From: Chryseobacterium gleum
Lineage (GTDB): Bacteria > Bacteroidota > Bacteroidia > Flavobacteriales_D > Crocinitomicaceae
Assembly (NCBI GenBank): GCA_943326825.2
Contig: CALPUT020000006.1
Span: forward strand, 1-24,426
Reading direction: 5' to 3'
Length of the DNA: 24,426 nucleotides
Shown here: one piece after another, positions 1 through 7,621 of the stretch
Layout of the letters: each line of letters opens with the position of its first letter
How positions within the stretch are numbered: the stretch's first letter is position 1
Notes under the pieces: model-generated
The model's database searches: none
What the model was told of the DNA's origin: nothing
What the model saw: the letters and a program-made list of their open reading frames with translations, nothing else
Made by a program: the position numbers and the translations under genes

Positions 1-330
1 GAAACACGTCATACAGGTTTTCTTTTTGCAAATGTTGTTGACATGTTCAAATTTGAAGCACATTGGCCCCGCTGGATGCCAACAATAGCAATTCCAGAAT
101 TTAATTCATTTGGATGGAGTAGGCATGTATTAATTGCACCTTTAGATGAAGTTTTTCCTGCAATCTGGAATTTAGCTGATTTTGCTATTACATCAGGTAT
201 TGTATTGATTTTTGTAAGACAACGAGCTTATTTTCCTAAAGTTAAAACAATTAAGACTCAAAAAGCAAGTAATTTAAACTCTACAAACATAGAAAGTCCT
301 GTTGAATCTGAAGAAACAAAATTAGATTAA
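1..330 (+). CDS. lspA: Lipoprotein signal peptidase (signal peptidase II), C-terminal part
   Basis: This inner-membrane aspartyl protease cleaves signal peptides from prolipoproteins after lipidation. The frame is open from base 1, so the N-terminus lies outside the window; the internal ATG at 43 is not the start. The fragment reads ETRHTGFLFANVVDMF and later FPAIWNLADFAI. The Asp of VVD (fragment residue 14) and of NLAD (residue 60) match the two catalytic aspartates of the family. The stretch between them is longer than in the E. coli enzyme, which I believe is common in Bacteroidota. A final hydrophobic segment (about residues 60-75) is followed by a hydrophilic tail of about 35 residues rich in Ser, Thr, Asn and Glu. 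The gene converges on the GreA-like gene, with a 21-nt gap and no clear terminator hairpin. The family is confident from the motifs; the fragment covers roughly half the protein. Confidence 0.9.
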   Translation, partial: ETRHTGFLFANVVDMFKFEAHWPRWMPTIAIPEFNSFGWSRHVLIAPLDEVFPAIWNLADFAITSGIVLIFVRQRAYFPKVKTIKTQKASNLNSTNIESPVESEETKLD

Positions 331-351
331 TCAGCTAAATAATATTTAATG

Positions 352-798
352 TTAAAATACTTCCATAACAGAAGTTGATGAACCATTAAAAATAACAGTT
401 TCCCCTTTTTGTTTTCCTTTTAATAGTTCTCCAATTGGTGATTGCAATGCTAAACAAAATACTTTTTCATTATGAACATTAATCATTCCTAATGCTGTTG
501 AAAAGTAAAACCAACCTTTATTTGTGAAAATTAAACTTCCGATTTCAATTTTATGATGTATTATAGTTGGATCTATTCTTTCTAAAATAGTACGTTGATT
601 TAGAAATACTTGTAATTGCTTCGAAATTTTTTCTTGCTCCAATTGAGCCATAGATGTTGCTGTTTCATGCTTATCACCTGCAGAACTTTTTGAATCTTCT
701 GAAGTTGAATTACAAATATCATCCAATACAATTTTCAAACCATCTATTTTAGATTGAAGAAAATTTATTGCTGCTACTTGAACGTCTTTTTTATTCAT
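352..798 (-). CDS. GreA/GreB-like C-terminal domain protein
   Basis: This 148-residue protein has a charged, helical N-terminal half (about residues 1-75, with SSAGDKHETATSM at about 38-50). A small beta-rich C-terminal domain contains SPIGELLKGKQKGETV, the signature of the FKBP-like domain of transcript cleavage factors GreA/GreB. The overall order, coiled coil then FKBP-like domain, fits the Gre fold, but the N-terminal tip lacks the canonical GreA sequence. Cleavage of backtracked RNA is therefore not assured, and it may be an RNA-polymerase-binding regulator. Relatives in Bacteroidota are, to my recollection, sometimes labelled 3-oxoacyl-ACP synthase; nothing in this sequence resembles a ketoacyl synthase. 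It starts 8 nt after the glycosyltransferase stop, so it is probably the last gene of that operon. Confidence 0.65.
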   Translation of the reverse strand: MNKKDVQVAAINFLQSKIDGLKIVLDDICNSTSEDSKSSAGDKHETATSMAQLEQEKISKQLQVFLNQRTILERIDPTIIHHKIEIGSLIFTNKGWFYFSTALGMINVHNEKVFCLALQSPIGELLKGKQKGETVIFNGSSTSVMEVF

Positions 799-806
799 TC
801 TGATTA

Positions 807-1949
807 TTAATTCATTGAATCAATCAACTGCTTATATGTTTTTAGAACATGCTCTTTTGAAAATGATTTAGCATGATTACGAATAACTGTTGAATTAAAT
901 TCACCTTTGTTATTCATCATTTTCAACATTCCTTTCGCTAAACTTTCAGGATTCCCAATTTCAACTTGATAACCTAATTCAGGTTTCAAATCTTTCGCAA
1001 TACCAACTGGAGTAGAAATAACTGGCAACCCACATGCCCAAGCTTCAGCTAAAACAATTGAAAAAGTTTCATACTTAGAAAATAAAATAAACGCGTCAGA
1101 ATTTTGGTAATAAGGAACTAATTCATCCCATTTCAAAGGACCTTTGAATGTTACGTAATCAGTTATCTTTTTTGAATACAAATAAGTTTCCCATTTAGTA
1201 TATGGTTCATCACTTATTACTGTTAAATGAAAATTCGTTTTTCCACCTTTAACTAAAAGCTTACAAGCATCTAAAATCCCTTTGGGATCCTTGACTGCTT
1301 CATCTAAAGTAGAAATATGAATGAATTCAACTGGTTTATCCATTAAATCTATGTCTCCCTTTTTTGTCTTAGGCTCAAAAAGGCTTAATTCTAGATGATA
1401 AGGTAAAATTGATATTTCCCTTTTTGGAAAATCAAAGGCAATGTCTTTTTTTAACAATTCTGAAACTACTGCTAACCTATCAATTTTAGGTTTAATTATA
1501 CTTAATATCAACTTTTCATATATTGATCTACTTTTGCGTTTTTCATCTCTAAAATAAGATGCATGCTCCAATAAAAGAAGAGGCTTTTTATATTTTCTTT
1601 TTGCTAAAATGAATTGTAATCCTTTCGTGAAAATCACATTTGCATGAATTAAATCTACACCATCTATCGTTTTAGCTGCTCTATTAAATGCTAGTACTTG
1701 AAATCGAAGTTTTTGAAAAAAAGAATTTCCTTTCGGATGATAAACAATTATTTCTCTTAAATTTCCATTGTTTGAATCAACAATTTCAAATTCAGAAATC
1801 GATTCATCAGCAATAGTATAAATTACCGAAACTTTGTATTTAGTTGCAATTAATTGGGCGAAACGTTGAATGAAATTTCCTAAAAATGGACTTACCCTTG
1901 ATGGATACCAAGAACTTAATAGTAATATGTGTTTTTTAACTTTAACCAA
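807..1949 (-). CDS. Glycosyltransferase, GT4 family
   Basis: This is a 380-residue cytosolic or membrane-associated GT-B enzyme that should transfer a sugar from an activated donor to a glycan or lipid acceptor; the substrate cannot be read from sequence. The N-terminal Rossmann domain begins KKHILLLSSWYPS, followed by a GNF loop (residues 24-26), HAN at 103-105 and EHASYF at 128-133. The donor-binding C-terminal domain carries the E-x7-E motif (Glu294 and Glu302) within KYETFSIVLAEAWACGLPV. Length is normal for GT4. The frame has no ATG near the N-terminus: an in-frame TAA lies at 1953-1955, and the best start is TTG at 1947-1949, giving MVKVKKHILL. An inverted repeat precedes it. It lies between cysteine desulfurase and the GreA-like gene on the same strand, with no other glycan genes in sight, so its pathway is unknown. 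Confidence 0.85.
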   Translation of the reverse strand: MVKVKKHILLLSSWYPSRVSPFLGNFIQRFAQLIATKYKVSVIYTIADESISEFEIVDSNNGNLREIIVYHPKGNSFFQKLRFQVLAFNRAAKTIDGVDLIHANVIFTKGLQFILAKRKYKKPLLLLEHASYFRDEKRKSRSIYEKLILSIIKPKIDRLAVVSELLKKDIAFDFPKREISILPYHLELSLFEPKTKKGDIDLMDKPVEFIHISTLDEAVKDPKGILDACKLLVKGGKTNFHLTVISDEPYTKWETYLYSKKITDYVTFKGPLKWDELVPYYQNSDAFILFSKYETFSIVLAEAWACGLPVISTPVGIAKDLKPELGYQVEIGNPESLAKGMLKMMNNKGEFNSTVIRNHAKSFSKEHVLKTYKQLIDSMN

Positions 1950-1959
1950 CGCTTACTGT

Positions 1960-1989
1960 TTTCTCAAAAATAACGAAAGTTTTGAGAAA
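1960..1989 (-). other. 10-bp inverted repeat between cysteine desulfurase and glycosyltransferase genes
   Basis: Arms tttctcaaaa (1960-1969) and ttttgagaaa (1980-1989) pair perfectly around a 10-nt loop. On the transcribed minus strand the 3' arm is followed by acag rather than a T-run, so it is not a standard intrinsic terminator. It ends about 10 nt before the proposed TTG start of the glycosyltransferase. It could act as an RNA-stability or processing element, or modulate translation of the downstream gene. The function is inferred only from position. Confidence 0.4.
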
Positions 1990-2015
1990 CACAAGAATAA
2001 CATAAAATTCTTAAA

Positions 2016-3155
2016 TTAGGCTAAGATTTCTTCGTATATCTCAATGACTTTCTCTATTGCAAAATCTATTTCTTCTTTAGTCGTATACCTTGAAAAAGAA
2101 AATCGAACATTTGGTCTTGAGGAATCAGCTTTAATCCCTTCCAAAACATGTGAACCTTTTGCTGCACCTGAGGTACATGCACTACCTCCAGAACATGCAA
2201 CACCTTTCAAATCTAGAGTAAATAATAACATTCCACCTCTTTCAAAAGCAGGAAAACTAACGTTTAAAACGGTATACAAGCTTTTTGAAGGTTCAATTTC
2301 TCCATTAAAATCAACAGAAGGTAAAGTTGAGTTTAATGTTTCAATCATATGGGTTTTTATGGACTGAACATGTAATTGATGTTCTTCTAATTCAACATAT
2401 GCTAATTCCATTGCTTTAGCTAATCCAACAATTCCGTGAACATTTTCCGTTCCTCCTCTTAATCCTCTTTCTTGAGATCCACCATGAATTAATGACTCTA
2501 CTTTTGCTTTTTTGTTGACATATAAAAACCCAACACCTTTAGGTCCGTGAAATTTATGTGCAGCACAAGTTAGGAAATCAATATCTAATTCTTGTAAATT
2601 AAAGGAATAGTGCCCCATCGTCTGAACAGTGTCAGAATGAAAAAGAGCATTATATTTTCGGCAAATCTCACTTACTCTTTTTATAGGTAATAGAGTTCCT
2701 ATTTCATTATTTGCATGCATTAATGAAACCAGGGTCTTCTCTTCCGTAATTAATAGATTTTCTAATTCTTTCAAATCTACATTTCCTTTTTCGTCCAATT
2801 TGAGAAAACTTACTCTTATTCCATTTGATTTAACAAGTGCTTCAACAGTATGTCCAACAGCATGATGCTCTATTTCAGAAGTTACAATATGTTTAACTCC
2901 CATTAGATTAACAGCAGAATATAAAGCCATATTATCTGCTTCAGTTCCACCAGAAGTAAATATTATTTCAGATGATTGACAATTCAATAATTTAGAAATT
3001 GTCCTACGAGCAGTTTCAATAACTCCTTTTGCTTGTCTACCGAAAGAATGAGAAGAAGAAGGATTTCCAAAATCATTTTGTAAAACTGGAATCATTGCTT
3101 CAATTACTTCAGGAGCAACAGGTGTTGTAGCTGCATTATCTAAATAAACTCTCAT
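2016..3155 (-). CDS. Cysteine desulfurase (NifS/IscS type, class V aminotransferase fold)
   Basis: This PLP enzyme removes sulfur from L-cysteine as an enzyme persulfide, feeding Fe-S cluster assembly and tRNA thiolation. The 379 residues begin MRVYLDNAATTP, the usual family start. HHAVGH lies at 97-102, and the PLP-binding lysine is Lys201 in AAHKFHGPKG. The mobile loop GVACSGGSACTSG carries the catalytic cysteine, Cys327 by analogy with IscS, plus an extra Cys321. RGGTEN (233-238) is also conserved. The SACTSGA loop is of the long, IscS/NifS type rather than the SufS type. It follows plsC on the same strand with a 78-nt gap and precedes the glycosyltransferase. No iscU or iscA lies beside it; the NifU-domain and Mrp genes some 7 kb away may share its pathway. 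I leave the symbol empty because IscS and NifS cannot be told apart here. Confidence 0.93.
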   Translation of the reverse strand: MRVYLDNAATTPVAPEVIEAMIPVLQNDFGNPSSSHSFGRQAKGVIETARRTISKLLNCQSSEIIFTSGGTEADNMALYSAVNLMGVKHIVTSEIEHHAVGHTVEALVKSNGIRVSFLKLDEKGNVDLKELENLLITEEKTLVSLMHANNEIGTLLPIKRVSEICRKYNALFHSDTVQTMGHYSFNLQELDIDFLTCAAHKFHGPKGVGFLYVNKKAKVESLIHGGSQERGLRGGTENVHGIVGLAKAMELAYVELEEHQLHVQSIKTHMIETLNSTLPSVDFNGEIEPSKSLYTVLNVSFPAFERGGMLLFTLDLKGVACSGGSACTSGAAKGSHVLEGIKADSSRPNVRFSFSRYTTKEEIDFAIEKVIEIYEEILA

Positions 3156-3233
3156 AGAAAAATTTTAGGTAAAGATAATGAAAAGTAGGTTTATTCTAAA
3201 AAATAGTTAAAAATTGAAAAAACTTAACACAAA

Positions 3234-3998
3234 TCATTCTGAAACAACCTTTGGAAATTCTTTTATTAATGGTCCATTTATAATATCAAAACACAATTTT
3301 AACAACTCTTTATCAGTACTATCTTGAATTTCTGAAACGTTTACAAATTCATGTATATGAACTTTTGAAATTCCTGGTCGGGCTCCACCAAACCAACTAC
3401 ATGGATCAGTAAATAATAAATGATTATTTGTAAAAGTAATGGGTACGATTGGAACGTTTAAAGCTTTTGCAAGTTTAAAAGCACCATCTTTAAAAGGCAT
3501 CATTTTAGGTAAATTGTCATCCGCAATACCTCCTTCTGGAAAGATCATTAAACTCCAACCATCATTTACCATTTTTTTTGCTTTAATAAAAGACATTGCA
3601 GCTTTACGTTTATCAGTCCTGAAAACAGGAATGTGCAATTTTCTAAAATATGTCCCCAAAATAGGATAACTAAGTAACTCACTTTTCCCTAAAAAAACAA
3701 AAGGATGTTGCGGCAAAATAGTACAAATCAAAAAAATATCCAAGTAAGAAGCATGATTGGCTACTATTACGTATGGTCCTTTTGGTAAAGGAGATTTTTT
3801 AACTTTATAAACATGATAAAAGCAAAGAATTCTGATCAACCAACTCCAAAGAATAGACAATTTAAAACTGACTTTTTTCCAACTTGGAATAGCTAAAACA
3901 GTCAAGAAAAATGGATATAATAAAATTCCTGTCAAGAAAAATACAATCCCAACATAAATTTTCCAACTATTTCCTCCTATGAATTTCCAATACTTCAC
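3234..3998 (-). CDS. plsC: 1-acyl-sn-glycerol-3-phosphate acyltransferase
   Basis: This inner-membrane enzyme acylates lysophosphatidic acid to phosphatidic acid in phospholipid synthesis. The 254-residue protein has a hydrophobic N-terminus (about residues 16-38, with a second hydrophobic stretch near 48-62). Block I follows as NHASYLDIF, an H-x4-D motif with His82 and Asp87. FRTDKRKAA lies at about 126-134, FPEGG at 153-157, and VPIVPITF further on. The start is GTG at 3996-3998; an ATG overlapping it at 3998-4000 is out of frame and runs straight into TGA. A promoter-like box ends only 4 nt upstream, so the message may be leaderless. The gene is divergent from trpS and probably opens the plsC-desulfurase-glycosyltransferase-GreA-like unit. 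The family is clear. Another lysophospholipid acyltransferase, such as an ornithine-lipid OlsA-type enzyme, cannot be excluded. Confidence 0.85.
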   Translation of the reverse strand: MKYWKFIGGNSWKIYVGIVFFLTGILLYPFFLTVLAIPSWKKVSFKLSILWSWLIRILCFYHVYKVKKSPLPKGPYVIVANHASYLDIFLICTILPQHPFVFLGKSELLSYPILGTYFRKLHIPVFRTDKRKAAMSFIKAKKMVNDGWSLMIFPEGGIADDNLPKMMPFKDGAFKLAKALNVPIVPITFTNNHLLFTDPCSWFGGARPGISKVHIHEFVNVSEIQDSTDKELLKLCFDIINGPLIKEFPKVVSE

Positions 3999-4002
3999 AT
4001 AT

Positions 4003-4034
4003 CAAATATACAAATTTCAAATTCAACACAACAA
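4003..4034 (-). promoter_or_regulatory. Bacteroidota-type promoter for plsC
   Basis: On the minus strand TATATTTG (4003-4010) matches the Bacteroidota -7 consensus TAnnTTTG. TTG triplets at 4029-4031 and 4032-4034 give spacers of 18 and 21 nt, within the usual -33 spacing. The box ends 4 nt before the GTG start, implying a leaderless or near-leaderless transcript. This is the best-formed promoter in the window. Confidence 0.55.
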
Positions 4035-4088
4035 CACACATCTTTTTTGCTAAAATTATGAGTAAATTAGCCAAAAATTAAGAATTAA

Positions 4089-5060
4089 ATGGCACGTATT
4101 CTAACAGGTGTTCAAAGTACGGGGACACCACATTTAGGAAATTTATTAGGCGCAATTATTCCAGCGATTGAACTGGCAAATAATCCAGATAATGAATCAT
4201 TTATGTTTATTGCAGATATGCATTCATTAACACAAATTAAAGATGGAGAAGAATTACGAGCTAATACATATTCAACAGCTGCAACATGGTTAGCATTTGG
4301 AATCAATCCTGAAAAAACAGTATTTTACAGACAAAGTGACATTCCTGAAGTGGCCGAATTGATGTGGCATCTACTCTGTTTTTTTCCTTATCAAAGATTA
4401 ACATTAGCTCATGGTTTCAAAGATAAAAGCGATCGTCTAGCTGATGTAAATGCAGGTTTATTTAGTTACCCTATTTTAATGGCTGCAGATATTCTTTTGT
4501 ATGATGCTGAAATTGTACCCGTAGGTAAAGATCAGCTTCAACATTTAGAAATGACCAGAGACGTTGCTGCAAGATTTAATAACAAAATGGGAGAAACTTT
4601 TGTTTTACCTCAAGATAAAATCCAAGAGGACACAATGCTGATTCCTGGAACTGATGGCGAGAAAATGAGTAAATCTAGAGGTAATTTTATTAATATTTTC
4701 TTACCTGAAAAAGAACTAAAAAAACAAATCATGTCTATTGTTTCTGATAGTAAAGAATTGGAAGAGCCTAAAGACCCTGAAACTTGCCATATTTTTGCAA
4801 TCTATAAATTAATAGCTTCTGCATCAGAAATTGAAATTATGAAATCAAATTATCTCGCAGGTGGATACGGATATGGTCATGCAAAAATTGCTTTGTTTGA
4901 CTTAATTTTATCAAAATTTAAAATTGAGAGAGAAACGTACAATTCTTTGATGGCTGATACTTCAAAAATTGATGATGCACTAGCTTTAGGTGCTGAAAAA
5001 GCGAAAAAAATAGCTCGAAAAGTACTAGATCGAGTTAGAGAAAAAATAGGATTTAATTAA
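4089..5060 (+). CDS. trpS: Tryptophanyl-tRNA synthetase
   Basis: This class I cytosolic aminoacyl-tRNA synthetase charges tRNA-Trp. The 323 residues are normal for bacterial TrpRS. The N-terminus MARILTGVQSTGTPHLGN holds the first signature, with HLGN at 15-18 standing for HIGH. IADMHSLT (41-48) and AADILLYDAEIVPVGKDQ (132-149) are family-typical. The KMSKS signature is exact at 192-196 in GEKMSKSRGN. The C-terminal tRNA-binding helices end VLDRVREKIGFN. The start is ATG at 4089; no Shine-Dalgarno is visible, only an A-rich leader. It is divergent from plsC (90-nt gap) and followed by the substrate-binding lipoprotein after 93 nt. I see no exact TAnnTTTG box ahead of it and no T-box or leader peptide, so regulation is unknown. 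Confidence 0.97.
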   Translation: MARILTGVQSTGTPHLGNLLGAIIPAIELANNPDNESFMFIADMHSLTQIKDGEELRANTYSTAATWLAFGINPEKTVFYRQSDIPEVAELMWHLLCFFPYQRLTLAHGFKDKSDRLADVNAGLFSYPILMAADILLYDAEIVPVGKDQLQHLEMTRDVAARFNNKMGETFVLPQDKIQEDTMLIPGTDGEKMSKSRGNFINIFLPEKELKKQIMSIVSDSKELEEPKDPETCHIFAIYKLIASASEIEIMKSNYLAGGYGYGHAKIALFDLILSKFKIERETYNSLMADTSKIDDALALGAEKAKKIARKVLDRVREKIGFN

Positions 5061-5096
5061 TTTATTAAAGATAGTAGTTTTAAAATTAGGTTTTCT

Positions 5097-5104
5097 TAAT
5101 TTTG
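5097..5104 (+). promoter_or_regulatory. Candidate -7 box for the substrate-binding lipoprotein gene
   Basis: TAATTTTG matches TAnnTTTG and lies 49 nt before the ATG at 5154. I do not see a TTG at the expected -33 spacing, so support is one element only. If real, the gene is transcribed independently of trpS. Confidence 0.3.
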
Positions 5105-5153
5105 AATACTAAATTCATAAGTAGAAAAATTTAAACAAAATACAATTTAAAAA

Positions 5154-6866
5154 ATGCGAACAAAACTAATTTTTGTCTATTCACTATTGACCGTTTTACT
5201 AATATCTTGCTCAGGTTCAAATTCTTATGAAATGAAAGCGGCTGTTGGAGGCAAACAATATGGTGGTGAATTAAAATTCATGTCCTCTGAAAAAATTGCT
5301 TCTTTATTTCCTATTGAATCTATCGATGTATTTTCTCAAAGGATTTTAGGTCAGATGTATGAACCTCTATTCAAAATCGATTTAACTACATTAAAGGCAA
5401 CTCCATTAATTGCTGTATCGTCTGAAATGAATGCAAATGCTTCAATTTATACATTCAAAATTCGCAAAGGTGTCAAATTTCATGAAAATGATTGTTTCAG
5501 CAATGGCACAAGGGAATTGACAGCTGAGGATGTTAAATTTTCATTAGATTTAGCATGTTCTGGATTAAACTCAAATCAGGTTAGCTACTTATTAACGAAT
5601 TATATCAAAGGTGCGAAATCTTTCATGGAATCAACAAAAAACGGTATCAATGGAAAAAATGTTTCGGGAATTAAAGTGATTGATTCATACACAATTAAAA
5701 TTGAATTAAATCAACCTTTTATTGGATTAGAAAAAATATTATCTCATACTGGTCTGAGTATTGTTCCAAAAGAAGCATTTGAGAAATATGGGAAAGATAT
5801 TAGTAAACACCCTGTCGGAACTGGGCCATTTTTACTAGAAAGTAATTCAGATCAACAAATAATCTTGAAACGAAATCCAAATTATTGGAGAAAAGATAAC
5901 TTCGGAAATCAATTACCATTTTTAGATAAAATCAGTTTGACCTATTCAAAAAACAAGAGAAGTGAATTAATGTCTTTTAGAAAAAAAGAGATTGATGTTG
6001 TAATGGAAATTCCTGTAGAAGAAATAGAAAACATTTTAGGTTCACTTCAAGATGCCCAAAGAGGTTTAAATGTGAAACATAAAATTGAAAATGAATCAAG
6101 TATGAGCATGGCTTATATTGCTTTTGCATGCCAAAGTAAAGAATTCAAAAATGAAAATGTTCGTAAAGCTTTCAATTTAGCTGTTGACCGACAAGAAATT
6201 GTAAATATAAATCTAGAAGGTGAAGGATACCCTGCTTTAAACGGTTTCGTTCCTCCAATGGACATTTATCCCAACAACAAAGTAATTGGACATCCTTACA
6301 ATGTTGAATTAGCAAAAGAATTATTAGCAAAAGCGGGATATCCGAATGGTAAAAATTTTCCAGCGCTTTCTATTTATGTTAACACAAAAGAAGGTTCAAA
6401 ATCACATAGAATGGTTCAAGGTGTAGTAAATGAGTTAAATAAAAATTTAAATCTTCACTTAAAAATCAAACTATGTACAATAAAAGAAAAAGATGAAGCT
6501 ATCGCATCTGGTGAAGCAAAAATCTGGAGAGGTGGTTGGATTGCTGATTATCCAGATCCTGAAACATTTTTATCTATTTTCTATGGTGGTAACATTCATG
6601 GTGCTGATTATTTATTGAATGGATTCCAGTTCAAAAATCAAGATTATGATAAGTTATACGAACAAGCATTAAGGGAAGTAAATCCTGAAAAAAGAAATGA
6701 TTTAATGGTTAAATGTGATCAATTACTAGTAGATAGATGTCCTGTAATGCCAATTTTAACTGGAGATTTCATATTAATGGTTAATGCACGTATCAGGGAT
6801 TTTAAAACAAACTCTATGGAAGCAATTGATTTTTCAAAAGTTTACATCAAAGAACCTAGAGATTAA
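5154..6866 (+). CDS. ABC transporter substrate-binding lipoprotein (peptide/nickel family 5)
   Basis: This periplasmic solute receptor of the DppA/OppA type is lipid-anchored. The 570 residues open with a short hydrophobic signal ending in the lipobox LISC (Cys19). The mature protein shows the family pattern: a YGGELKF strand, QMYEPLF, YTFKIRKGVKFHEND (about residues 99-113), AEDVKFSL, HPVGTGPF, then ENVRKAFNLAVDRQEI. Near the C-terminal end comes WRGGWIADYPDPETFLSIFY, the usual tryptophan- and proline-rich hinge of this family. No permease or ATPase genes adjoin it, so it is an orphan receptor whose partner must be elsewhere. The ligand, probably an oligopeptide, cannot be deduced. Transcription ends at the palindromic terminator 15 nt past the stop. 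Confidence 0.92.
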   Translation: MRTKLIFVYSLLTVLLISCSGSNSYEMKAAVGGKQYGGELKFMSSEKIASLFPIESIDVFSQRILGQMYEPLFKIDLTTLKATPLIAVSSEMNANASIYTFKIRKGVKFHENDCFSNGTRELTAEDVKFSLDLACSGLNSNQVSYLLTNYIKGAKSFMESTKNGINGKNVSGIKVIDSYTIKIELNQPFIGLEKILSHTGLSIVPKEAFEKYGKDISKHPVGTGPFLLESNSDQQIILKRNPNYWRKDNFGNQLPFLDKISLTYSKNKRSELMSFRKKEIDVVMEIPVEEIENILGSLQDAQRGLNVKHKIENESSMSMAYIAFACQSKEFKNENVRKAFNLAVDRQEIVNINLEGEGYPALNGFVPPMDIYPNNKVIGHPYNVELAKELLAKAGYPNGKNFPALSIYVNTKEGSKSHRMVQGVVNELNKNLNLHLKIKLCTIKEKDEAIASGEAKIWRGGWIADYPDPETFLSIFYGGNIHGADYLLNGFQFKNQDYDKLYEQALREVNPEKRNDLMVKCDQLLVDRCPVMPILTGDFILMVNARIRDFKTNSMEAIDFSKVYIKEPRD

Positions 6867-6880
6867 TACTCGAACAAACT

Positions 6881-6914
6881 AAAAAAAGCTATCAATTAAT
6901 TGATAGCTTTTTTT
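6881..6914. terminator. Bidirectional intrinsic terminator, 34-bp perfect palindrome
   Basis: The 34 bases form a perfect palindrome: A7, the stem half gctatcaatt, its mirror aattgatagc, then T7. Each strand thus has a hairpin followed by a T-run. It lies between the convergent substrate-binding lipoprotein gene (stop at 6864-6866) and recO. The recO stop codon (6913-6915 on the minus strand) overlaps the last two bases of the palindrome. It should terminate both transcripts. Confidence 0.9.
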
Positions 6915-7614
6915 ATGCATATAAAATGTCGTAAATTATTGGTAATGAAGTTAAATTACCAAATTGTGGAATATGGATTTGATAATACTGAATCATGGCA
7001 TCAAGCGCTTTCTTTCGATCCAATTTATTGAATCTATTTGATTTTAGATCATTTTCAAAAAGACAGAAGATTAATTTTGCTGTTTCTCCTTCGTAATAAA
7101 TATCACCAGCAGGACGAATTGCTGAAAACTCACCATCGATTACATTAAAATAAAGTGCATCCGCGATTGATGTCATACTTGGTGATACACCTAAATGTTT
7201 TGAGAACTCCGTCAAAAAGAAAACTGGTAAGTGAGCTAATTCTTCTTCTTCATTCAAATGAAGGATGAATTTTTCTAAAAAATAATACAATTCTTCATCC
7301 TGTTCTTCATGCTTCAAACATTTATTTAAAACATCAGCAATAAAAAAAGAGATAATTGATTTAATAGGATGAAAAGATAATTCTAATAATTGATTTTTAG
7401 CATCAACATTCGTCAATTTACCTAATTCGCTATCTGGTCGTTTATAAAATGTGATTTCAGCAACTAATAGCGGGAAAACAGGTATTTTCTTTTTTTTAAC
7501 ACCTTGAAAAATAAATTTCTGAATCCCTTTTTCTAAGGTATAGAATGTGATAATAAAACTACTATCACCGAATGCAATTCGATTAATTAATATTGCTTTG
7601 TCTGTCTGTTTCAT
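6913..7614 (-). CDS. recO: DNA repair protein RecO
   Basis: RecO works with RecR in RecF-pathway recombination, loading RecA on SSB-coated single-stranded DNA and annealing strands. The 233-residue protein begins MKQTDKAILINRIAFGDSS, the OB-fold N-terminus (about residues 1-80). It includes the basic loop FQGVKKKK (36-43). A helical C-terminal domain includes FFLTEFSKHLGVSP and YFNVIDGEF, the latter at the place of the family's FDLEDGxF motif. It lacks the CxxC zinc-ribbon cysteines seen in some RecO proteins; I understand zinc-less forms are common in Bacteroidota. It is the last gene of yicC-gmk-nadD-recO, starting 7 nt after the nadD stop. Its own stop overlaps the palindromic terminator. 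Confidence 0.9.
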   Translation of the reverse strand: MKQTDKAILINRIAFGDSSFIITFYTLEKGIQKFIFQGVKKKKIPVFPLLVAEITFYKRPDSELGKLTNVDAKNQLLELSFHPIKSIISFFIADVLNKCLKHEEQDEELYYFLEKFILHLNEEEELAHLPVFFLTEFSKHLGVSPSMTSIADALYFNVIDGEFSAIRPAGDIYYEGETAKLIFCLFENDLKSNRFNKLDRKKALDAMIQYYQIHIPQFGNLTSLPIIYDILYA

Positions 7615-7621
7615 ATAGAAA

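Noticed and set aside
352..798. Calling this gene 3-oxoacyl-ACP synthase, a label I recall for related proteins
   Set aside because: At 148 residues with no ketoacyl synthase motif and a Gre-like C-terminal signature, that name has no support in the sequence.
2044..2367. Plus-strand frame of 107 codons within the cysteine desulfurase gene
   Set aside because: It is antisense to the catalytic-cysteine half of a clearly conserved enzyme.
3998..4000. ATG as the plsC start
   Set aside because: It is out of frame with plsC and followed at once by TGA; the overlapping GTG is in frame.
3439..4306. Small antisense frames opposite plsC (3439-3669) and trpS (4112-4306)
   Set aside because: Both mirror conserved enzyme coding sequence and show no independent signal.
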